A stretch of 64,000 nt of DNA from Ensifer sp. WSM1721. Its GTDB lineage: Bacteria > Pseudomonadota > Alphaproteobacteria > Rhizobiales > Rhizobiaceae. The stretch covers positions 434,001 through 498,000 of the forward strand of contig NZ_CP165784.1 of the NCBI RefSeq assembly GCF_000513895.2, in the 5' to 3' direction. Below, piece by piece: positions 57,998-64,000 of the stretch (positions are counted from its first letter, which is position 1; each line of letters starts with the position of its first letter). The notes under the pieces were generated by a model that saw nothing but the letters and a program-made list of their open reading frames with translations, was not told the origin of the DNA and did not search any database. The position numbers and the translations under genes are program-made.

Positions 57998-58614
57998 AGC
58001 GAATGGAGAGCGTCAGGCTTCATGATGTCGATTGTCCGTGTGTCCCGCAGGACGATCACGCTGCGCTCCTTCAGCCTTGTCACGACGCGCGATACCGTTT
58101 CGATGGTAAGGCCGAGATAGTCTGCAATGTCTTGCCGCGACATTGGCAATCGCAACTGTCTGCCGCCGCCTTGACGCTCGCAAAGGTCGACGAGAAATGC
58201 GGCAATCCGCTCCACCGCACATTGCCTGCCGATAACCAGCAGATGCTGCTGGGCTCGCGCCATCCCGGTCAGGGCGAGCGCGAGAAGGTCCCGCGAACGC
58301 TCTTGCATCTGTCTGCGGCCGAAGACAGCCAGTGTCGTTTCCGTGGTCGCCTCGGCGAAAAAGCAATGGCTGAGACCTGCTTCGAAGCCGAACATCTCCC
58401 CCGGGAAATGAAAGGATACGACCTGTCGCCGTCCGTCCGAGAGCAGGCGGTAGACACGCACCGCTCCAGTAGAAACCTGGTAGCACTTCTCGATCAAATC
58501 GCCTTCAGCATAGATCTCACGATCGGCCCTGTAGGTGGCGACAAGATGCGGCCCAGCAATCTGGGTCAGTGTAACGTCTTCGGCGTGTTCCTTGGGTTGT
58601 GCAGCGGCGTACAT
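57988..58614 (-). CDS. fixK: FixK, Crp/Fnr-family activator
   Basis: A 208-residue regulator with a beta-roll (YQVSTGAVRVYRLLSDGRRQ, VVSFHFPGEMFGFEAGL) and a winged helix ending LPMSRQDIADYLGLTIETVS then RVVTRLKERSVIVL, the FixK/FixK2 signature. It lacks the Fnr cysteine cluster and is controlled by FixLJ at the transcriptional level. It activates the TTGA-N6-TCAA boxes noted at fixN, fixG, the Crp gene, azu and hemN. Its promoter carries a FixJ site at 58689. Confidence 0.95.
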   Translation of the reverse strand: MYAAAQPKEHAEDVTLTQIAGPHLVATYRADREIYAEGDLIEKCYQVSTGAVRVYRLLSDGRRQVVSFHFPGEMFGFEAGLSHCFFAEATTETTLAVFGRRQMQERSRDLLALALTGMARAQQHLLVIGRQCAVERIAAFLVDLCERQGGGRQLRLPMSRQDIADYLGLTIETVSRVVTRLKERSVIVLRDTRTIDIMKPDALHSLCN

Positions 58615-58688
58615 CTCTTTATCCCCTGTTCGGTGTGGGGATAGATTGGCAATTCCCAGAGCCGGGAGAAATTCGGTTAGATCACTAA

Positions 58689-58701
58689 GGGAAATTACTT
58701 A
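58689..58701 (-). promoter_or_regulatory. FixJ-binding site of fixK
   Basis: On the minus strand TAAGTAATTTCCC followed by TTAGTG, close to the known FixJ target GTANGTANTTTCC in fixK promoters. It lies about 75-87 bases before the fixK start and overlaps the last codons of the preceding fixT-like gene. Confidence 0.75.
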
Positions 58702-59117
58702 GCCGCTTCGATCAGGCTGTTGATCACGCCTAGCAGGTCGGGGCCGGTAAACGGCTTCGTCAATATCGCGTTGCCGACATTTGGCTGAAGGGCCGACAGG
58801 CCATCGACTAGCAGGATGCCCCGGGCTCCGAGTTTCTTGAGGAATTGAGTGGTGGCCTGCGGCTCTGACCTTAGTATCTCATCGTCGACAATCGTGCAGA
58901 GCGCCCCCTTGGAAGAATCTTCGGCCTTTTGCACGGTCTCGTAGGACTCGGTCGAATATCCTTCGACCTCGAGCGCGAACGCCACAGATCGTCGGAGCCC
59001 CTGGTCCGCTGCAACGACGATAATGCTTCTTCCGCCTGACAATTCGAAATCTCGCTCATTGGCGCGTTTGTGGCAGCCATGAACCGGCACTACAGCGCTT
59101 GCGGCGATGCGACGCAT
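58695..59117 (-). CDS. fixT: FixT-like receiver-fold protein (candidate FixL antikinase)
   Basis: Up to 140 residues; the conserved part starts near GGRSIIVVAADQGLRRSVAF and has a receiver-like fold (ALCTIVDDEIL, ILLVDGLSALQP, AILTKPFTGPDLLGVINSLI). The phosphoacceptor region is degenerate compared with FixJ. By position between fixK and fixJ it corresponds to fixT, whose product blocks FixL autophosphorylation in S. meliloti. The first ~25 residues look unconserved, so translation may start later, and the chosen ATG is only the longest option. Confidence 0.7.
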   Translation of the reverse strand: MRRIAASAVVPVHGCHKRANERDFELSGGRSIIVVAADQGLRRSVAFALEVEGYSTESYETVQKAEDSSKGALCTIVDDEILRSEPQATTQFLKKLGARGILLVDGLSALQPNVGNAILTKPFTGPDLLGVINSLIEAAK

Positions 59118-59141
59118 TGCGCGAGATCAACTCGATATAAA

Positions 59142-59756
59142 TCAGGAAGGACCGAAGCCTGCGGCGAGAGCCATTCGCACGAGATGGGCGAGGCTCTTCG
59201 CCTTCATTTTAGCCATCACATTGGCGCGGTGCACCTCAACCGTCCGTGGGCTGATATCGAGGTCATAGGCGATTGATTTGTTTGGAAGGCCGGCGACGAC
59301 GGCCGCGAGCACCTGGCGTTCTCTTTCGCTGAGAGTCTGCAGGCGCGCCTGAATGTCGACCACCTCCTCGGCGTAGGCTTCCGGAAGGGCCAGATGTTCA
59401 GATGCTTTCTCTATCGCCTCGATGATCACCGAATCCTCGAAAGGCTTTTCGATGAAATCCACCGCCCCGGCCTTCATGGCCTCCACCGCCATGGGCACGT
59501 CGCCGTGACCGGTGATCACGATCGAAGGTATCTTGATCTTGCGCTCGCCGAGGTTGCGCAGCAGATCGACGCCGGACATTTCCGGCATTCTCAGGTCCGT
59601 CACGAGGATCCCGTTTCTGACGTCCGGTGCGAAGACGAGGAAGGCCTCAGCCGACTGATGCATTTTGACCGCGAAGCCATTCATCGTCAGCATGAACGCA
59701 AGCGACTTCCTGACCGCCTCTTCGTCGTCAACAATGTGAACCGTATAATCAGTCAT
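59142..59756 (-). CDS. fixJ: FixJ, response regulator
   Basis: A 204-residue two-domain regulator. Receiver (1-120) with acidic pocket [10 protein letters not shown], phosphoacceptor Asp54 in [11 protein letters not shown], Thr in [20 protein letters not shown] and the conserved Lys in EKPFED. LuxR-type DNA-binding domain (about 140-204) with [20 protein letters not shown] and [20 protein letters not shown]. The start [13 protein letters not shown] at 59756 gives the usual length and overlaps the fixL stop, indicating coupled translation. Confidence 0.96.
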   Translation of the reverse strand: MTDYTVHIVDDEEAVRKSLAFMLTMNGFAVKMHQSAEAFLVFAPDVRNGILVTDLRMPEMSGVDLLRNLGERKIKIPSIVITGHGDVPMAVEAMKAGAVDFIEKPFEDSVIIEAIEKASEHLALPEAYAEEVVDIQARLQTLSERERQVLAAVVAGLPNKSIAYDLDISPRTVEVHRANVMAKMKAKSLAHLVRMALAAGFGPS

Positions 59757-61266
59757 CGACATCGATCCGTTCATCTACATAGGCCGGAAGCGTGAACCGG
59801 AAGGTGGCTCCCCCGGCCGCATTTTCCGATACGGTCATCTCACCGCCATGCGCCTCGACGATGCGTTTCGAAATGGACAGTCCGATGCCCATTCCGCTGG
59901 CTTTGGTCGTGACGAATGGCTTGAAGAGCTGGCCGGAGATTTCCTCCGGAATGCCTCCGCCCGTGTCTTCGACGACGACGGCAACCTCCCCCGGGTCGGC
60001 CGGCATCGTGCGGATCGTCAGCGCTCGGCGGTCGACGTGGCGCATCGCCTCGATCGCATTGCGCATCAAGTTGATGAGGACCTGCTGGACCTGGATCCGG
60101 TCCACCATCACCATTTCGGCGCCGGGCAGATATTCGAACACCGTCCGCACCCCCTGCTCGCGGGAACCGACCAACGCCAGCGCCGCGGCCTCCTCCACCA
60201 ATTTTCGGATGTCGTCCGGCGCCTTTTCCGTCTCGCCCTTAGTGACGAATTCCCTGAGATGCTTGATGATCTGACCGGCCCGCAGAGACTGGCCTGCCAC
60301 CTCTTCAAGCGCCTCGCGCATCCGGGTTGCGACGGCATCGTCCATGTCACGCAACAGCCTCACACATCCGTGCGAGTAGTTGGCGATCGCCGACAACGGC
60401 TGGTTCAGTTCGTGCGCGAGTGTCGAAGCCATTTCGCCCATCTCGTTAAGGCGGGCGAGCCGCGCGAGTTCGGCCTGGATTTGTTCGAGCCTCGCGGCGG
60501 ACTCCTCCCGCTCCGTGAGGTCTCTGATGAAGCCTGTGAAGAACCTCTCACCGCCTGACTGCATCTCCCCCACAGCGAGTTTCATCGGAAACGTCGATCC
60601 ATCCTTCCGTTGCCCAGAGACGACACGATCGATACCGATGATGCGCTTTTCGCCAGTTCTTAGGTAACGCTGCATGTACCCGTCGTGTTCGTGGCGATAG
60701 GGTTCCGGCATCAGGATGCGCAGGTTCTCGCCGATGACCTCAGCTTCCGCATATCCGAACTGCCGGACGGCCGCGGCGTTGAAGGAGACGATGGTACCAT
60801 CGCTGGCACTGACCACGGTGGCGTCCGGAACCGTATCCAAGATCGACCTCAGATGTGCGTCGCGAGCCTTGACGACGTCCTCGGCCCGTACAACGTCGCG
60901 TTTGACCGCCTGAAGGACTTCTCCCAGCGCCGCGATCAGAAGCACTGCCAACCCGAAGACCGCCAGTTCCATGACACTCGGACCGTCGACACTCCTGATT
61001 CGTTGAAGGAAGACCGCAGCAAAAAGCGACAGCCCGGCCGCAAAGAGGATCGCATTCCGGCTGCCGACCAGCGTCAGGGCGAGGATGGCAGGGATGAACG
61101 AGAGGAGAAGAAGGCCATCGCCGATTTGTTCGGCCAGTGCCAATCTCAACGCAAGAACGCACGAGGTGACTATCGCGGCGACAATGTAGGCTGCGACCCC
61201 GCCGCCGCGCCACCTGACGAGAAATCGTCCCAACCGAATCTTCTCAACAACGCTTTCTGAATGCAT
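59749..61266 (-). CDS. fixL: FixL, oxygen-sensing heme histidine kinase
   Basis: About 505 residues, the length of S. meliloti FixL. N-terminal membrane spans (to about residue 120), a heme-PAS domain with [20 protein letters not shown] (proximal heme His near residue 194), the phosphorylated His in [20 protein letters not shown] (near 285), and HATPase motifs [14 protein letters not shown] and DTGGGIPEE. It is active when oxygen is low and phosphorylates FixJ. The start at 61266 fits the family; the frame stays open for 115 codons upstream without family sequence. Confidence 0.95.
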   Translation of the reverse strand: MHSESVVEKIRLGRFLVRWRGGGVAAYIVAAIVTSCVLALRLALAEQIGDGLLLLSFIPAILALTLVGSRNAILFAAGLSLFAAVFLQRIRSVDGPSVMELAVFGLAVLLIAALGEVLQAVKRDVVRAEDVVKARDAHLRSILDTVPDATVVSASDGTIVSFNAAAVRQFGYAEAEVIGENLRILMPEPYRHEHDGYMQRYLRTGEKRIIGIDRVVSGQRKDGSTFPMKLAVGEMQSGGERFFTGFIRDLTEREESAARLEQIQAELARLARLNEMGEMASTLAHELNQPLSAIANYSHGCVRLLRDMDDAVATRMREALEEVAGQSLRAGQIIKHLREFVTKGETEKAPDDIRKLVEEAAALALVGSREQGVRTVFEYLPGAEMVMVDRIQVQQVLINLMRNAIEAMRHVDRRALTIRTMPADPGEVAVVVEDTGGGIPEEISGQLFKPFVTTKASGMGIGLSISKRIVEAHGGEMTVSENAAGGATFRFTLPAYVDERIDVDD

Positions 61267-61917
61267 CCCATTATCCACCGAAGGACTATTTACCGCTGCA
61301 ATGCCGAGCGTCTTGGCTGTATTCGCACGATGCGACTCTTCCATAGACCATGCTGGCGGAAACAGCCAACCCGCACTTGCTGCAAATCGTCCCAGGATGG
61401 GAGCGCGTCGCGACGTACTTGACCGTGATCGATGTAGCCGCTGAGGCGCAGAGTAGGATCGCTCCTGCATCCAAATCGGTTTTGCCAGCGCCCATTCGGC
61501 GCTACTGGCCGAACGCGCGGCACGGCTCCAGGTGGAAGCGCGGCTGGCAAGCACCGAAGCGCTGAAGAAAACCTGATCGCCTCCTGCGCCAGGCGCTCCA
61601 CGGCGAACCACGCCTCATAACTATAGAACGATTTGCACTAACCCGCGGGTAAAGATGCCGCGTGGCTGCTCGGATGCTTACGCTGATCGTCGTGATCATG
61701 CCCGATGCTCAGCTGTCCGAAACGACTGCCAGTCCGGCACAGAAAGGGGTTTCGTGTGCCGCCCTGATCAGCTCTGTAATGAAATCGACTGTCGACTCAT
61801 CGACTACCCTACTGACCCGTACTGACCGGCATCCGTGAGCACCCGGTTTTATACATGTTGAATGGCAGTCCACTGGCAAACCGGAAAGGAAGGCCAGTTC
61901 CCTTGACGCCCCGATCA
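61267..61917. other. Gap upstream of fixL with a repeated gene fragment
   Basis: No complete gene. On the minus strand near 61760-61805 a frame encodes STVDFITELIRAAHET, which repeats the N-terminus of the small protein at 42785 (TDFISELIRAANES), then diverges. This indicates a broken second copy. The rest shows overlapping frames without motif. Confidence 0.5.
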
Positions 61918-63453
61918 TCAGTTGCCGCCTTCTTGCTCGCTTGACCGCGATTCAAGCTCTTTCAAAATCGAGTGCTGAATCTTGCCCAACGCAGTTCGCG
62001 GCAATTCTCTCGTGAAAATGAACTCCCGCGGGACCTTGAAGCGCGCGACCTGCGACTGCACATGCGTTGCCAGTGCTTCCGCTTCGATCGGTGCCTCTGC
62101 CCGCCTGACCACATAGGCGACCGGCACTTCGCCCCAGCGTGAATCCGGCCGACCGACAACGGCGCATTCCGCGACATCAGGATGCTCCACAAGTACACGC
62201 TCGACTTCGGCCGGATAGATGTTTTCTCCGCCGGAAATGATGACGTTCTTTTTGCGATCGCAGACCCAATAATGACCGTCGGTATCGCAGTGCCCGATGT
62301 CTCCAGTGCGATACCAGCCGCCGCGCAGCGCCTCACGGGTCGCTTGTTGATCGCCCCAATATTCACAGAAAACATTCGGGCCGCGCACTGCGATTTCGCC
62401 GAGGGCGCCCGCCGGCAACTCCTCGCCCGCGTCATCGATGATCATCGCCTCGCAGCATAGGCCCGGAAGGCCGGTGGAGCCATAGCGCGAGATATCACCC
62501 CCAAGCCTCGTATAGATGGCGATGGGACACGTTTCTGTGGAGCCATAGACCTGCAGGACCGGTACCCCACGCGCGGCAACGCGTTCGATTAGGGCCTGAG
62601 ACACGATCGTCGAGCCGGTTGAAACAGCCTTCAAGGAGGACAGGTCGGCCGTCGACCATCCGGCGTGTTCGGTCAATGTTTGGAGGGCCGTCGGTACCAA
62701 TGCCGTAAGCGTTGGCCGATGGTGCTCGATAGCAGCAATAGTCGCGCCTGCCGCAAATCGGGAATGGATAGTGACCATCGCACCATGGTGCAGAGCCGGA
62801 GTGGTCTGAATGTTGAGCCCGCCCACGTGAAAGAACGGCAATACCGAGAGCACATGATCTGCCGACGTCAGAGAATGCATGTGCTGACTCATCACCCCGT
62901 TCCATAGCAATGCTTCTTGTCGGAGGACCGCGCCTTTCGGACGCCCGGTAGTGCCAGAAGTGTAGACGACCATAAGCGGGCAGCTCAAGTTAGCCTGTGG
63001 ATTGCGGCTATCTCCGCTGCCTTGCGCCAACAGGTTACCCCATGTGCTCCCGCCAGGGGGCGTGAAGTCCAGACCGACGACCGAGGTGTCGGGCAGTGTG
63101 TGTGCCAGATGCGGTAGAAGCGCGTTGAACGTCTGTTCGACCACTAGCACCTTTGCTGCTGCGTTGGATAAGATGAAGAGCTGCTCAGCCGGCGCGAGCC
63201 GCCAATTCAAAGGCAGTAAAATTGCGCCAAGACGCGCACAGGCATAGAGAAGAATTAGATACTCGGGCCGGTTCAGGCTGAGGATGGCGACGCGGTCGCC
63301 TTTAGTGATTCCAAGCTCTTTATTCAGGGCGCGCGCGGCCTGCTCGATGCGTCGGCGCAAAGCGGCGTAGCTCAGGGTGTCGCCTTCGAAATGAATTGCG
63401 GGCTTGTTTGGAGCAAACGCCGCATTGCGGTCAATCAGTGTGCAGAGATCCAT
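61918..63453 (-). CDS. AMP-forming acyl-CoA synthetase-like enzyme
   Basis: About 511 residues of the ANL adenylating superfamily: VYTSGTTGRPKGAVLRQEAL (P-loop), VLSVLPFFHVGGLNIQTTPA, QVYGSTETCPIAIYTRLGG, GWYRTGDIGHCDTDGHYWVC, DRKKNVIISGGENIYPAEVE and the catalytic lysine context PRTALGKIQHSIL. It probably activates a fatty or aromatic acid to its CoA thioester; the substrate cannot be told by eye. The ATG at 63453 follows an AGGT-type site; a GTG two codons earlier is possible. It may form a unit with the MocR-type gene upstream, though about 250 bases separate them. Confidence 0.87.
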   Translation of the reverse strand: MDLCTLIDRNAAFAPNKPAIHFEGDTLSYAALRRRIEQAARALNKELGITKGDRVAILSLNRPEYLILLYACARLGAILLPLNWRLAPAEQLFILSNAAAKVLVVEQTFNALLPHLAHTLPDTSVVGLDFTPPGGSTWGNLLAQGSGDSRNPQANLSCPLMVVYTSGTTGRPKGAVLRQEALLWNGVMSQHMHSLTSADHVLSVLPFFHVGGLNIQTTPALHHGAMVTIHSRFAAGATIAAIEHHRPTLTALVPTALQTLTEHAGWSTADLSSLKAVSTGSTIVSQALIERVAARGVPVLQVYGSTETCPIAIYTRLGGDISRYGSTGLPGLCCEAMIIDDAGEELPAGALGEIAVRGPNVFCEYWGDQQATREALRGGWYRTGDIGHCDTDGHYWVCDRKKNVIISGGENIYPAEVERVLVEHPDVAECAVVGRPDSRWGEVPVAYVVRRAEAPIEAEALATHVQSQVARFKVPREFIFTRELPRTALGKIQHSILKELESRSSEQEGGN

Positions 63454-63707
63454 TATCACCTATCCCTTCTGTCTGAGCCACATGAGACTTTTCCGCGCGG
63501 GCAAGGCCACACAACCCTTCTGGGCGGTTGAGGTTCGGGTAGTCCTTCAGCTTGGCCAGGCCGTCTCCAACTCCTCAATGTGAACCGTTTGCGCACTCAA
63601 TTGCGATGGCAGCTTCGCTTCGGAACACAAAAGTTTGCGGCCGGCCCGGCAATCGGGAGCGAAGTGAAAGGACGTCAAGCATGCAAACACCCTTTCTCGA
63701 GCCCACC

Positions 63708-64000
63708 TTAAGCATTCATGTTGTCCTCGAGGTCTTTTGCCGCCGCCTTCGTCCCCTGCCCCAGTTGAACTTGCAGAGCGGCAATCTCCCTTAACGCTTC
63801 GCTAAGTTCGAGGCGGGTGGGCGCACCCAAGCAAAGGCGAATGCCGCTTTGATCATGTCCGTCCGACAGAGAGACCGCAGGATCGGTGACCATGATCCCG
63901 CGTTCGCGGGCTGCGTTGGCGAGTGCGACCGCCGCAGAGTGGCGCATCGACAGAAACATGTGGAACCCGCTGCCGATCCACGCATCGCTAACCGAGGCGA
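63708..64000 (-). CDS. PLP-dependent aminotransferase/MocR-type regulator, C-terminal part
   Basis: The gene enters from beyond the window end, and only about 96 C-terminal residues are seen. ASVSDAWIGSGFHMFLSMRH, then ANAARERGIMVTDPAVSLSD, IRLCLGAPTRLELSEALREI, match the end of the aminotransferase fold used by MocR/PdxR-type GntR regulators and 2-aminoadipate-type aminotransferases. Whether an N-terminal DNA-binding domain exists cannot be seen here. Confidence 0.7.
   Translation of the reverse strand, partial: ASVSDAWIGSGFHMFLSMRHSAAVALANAARERGIMVTDPAVSLSDGHDQSGIRLCLGAPTRLELSEALREIAALQVQLGQGTKAAAKDLEDNMNA

Noticed and set aside
1..64000. tts boxes (TtsI sites), tRNA genes and CRISPR arrays
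   Set aside because: Reading for GTCAGCTT...CGAAAGCT-type motifs, cloverleaf-like stretches and spaced repeats gave no convincing case.

Overview
The window is symbiotic DNA of an alphaproteobacterial root-nodule bacterium. It is most likely a symbiotic plasmid or island of Ensifer (Sinorhizobium). Several things point there: fixX-nifA-nifB-fdxN-nifZ-nifT in rhizobial order, nod-box-linked nodABCSIJ with nodH, several nodD copies, and the fixNOQP-fixGHIS-fixK-fixJ-fixL block next to napFD-azu-crp-nirV-hemN, an arrangement I recall from S. meliloti pSymA. The combination of nodS, nodH, a deleted nodU and a nod-box-driven nodO-like gene suggests a broad-host-range or tree/bean-nodulating Ensifer rather than S. 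meliloti itself; that species-level statement is inference.

Layout. (1) 1-5.7 kb: the end of fixABCX, nifA, then a NifA/RpoN-type promoter and nifB-fdxN-nifZ-nifT, closed by a translationally coupled SIR2-like gene. (2) 5.7-24 kb: a mosaic of mobile-element scars (group II intron, IS66, IS5, IS110, tyrosine recombinase), a groESL remnant and symbiotic regulators: a nodN-like gene, two complete nodD genes, a LysR fragment behind a nod box, an AraC regulator, a nodO-like RTX gene, a Gfo/Idh oxidoreductase, an MFS transporter, and a secreted zinc-metalloprotease-like protein with its own -24/-12 promoter. (3) 23.9-31.2 kb: nod box, nodA-B-C-S-(nodU remnant)-I-J, an aldo/keto reductase scar, nodH and a broken nodQ. 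(4) 31.3-43 kb: a HisC-like aminotransferase, two inverted paralogous luciferase-like monooxygenases, a nodD 3' fragment, an orphan capsule-type ABC permease, a frameshifted methyltransferase, recombinase and AbiEii scars, a polysaccharide flippase, a Ros/MucR regulator and two small unknown genes. (5) 43-48.2 kb: an eroded denitrification segment (napFD, a Crp regulator and nirV all frameshifted) in which pseudoazurin and hemN stay intact, each with an anaerobox. (6) 48.3-61.3 kb: the intact microaerobic respiration block on the minus strand: a Crp/Fnr regulator, fixS, I, H, G, P, Q, O, N, a truncated PNPOx-like gene, fixK, a fixT-like gene, fixJ and fixL. (7) 61.9 kb to the end: an acyl-CoA-synthetase-like gene and the C-terminus of a MocR/aminotransferase-type protein that runs off the window.

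How it fits together. Low oxygen is sensed by FixL, which phosphorylates FixJ. FixJ drives fixK (and classically nifA), and FixK acts on TTGA-N6-TCAA boxes in front of fixN, fixG, a Crp gene, azu and hemN, giving the cbb3 oxidase needed for nitrogen fixation. NifA with sigma-54 drives nifB and probably the secreted protease-like gene. Plant flavonoids acting through NodD on nod boxes drive Nod-factor synthesis, which should be N-methylated (nodS) and sulfated (nodH) but not carbamoylated by this nodU, and probably also nodO and the nodN-like gene.

The most unusual items are the SIR2-like gene fused by overlap to the nif operon, the sigma-54-driven secreted zincin-like gene, and the paired inverted luciferase-like genes. 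All readings were made by eye; no database search was run.
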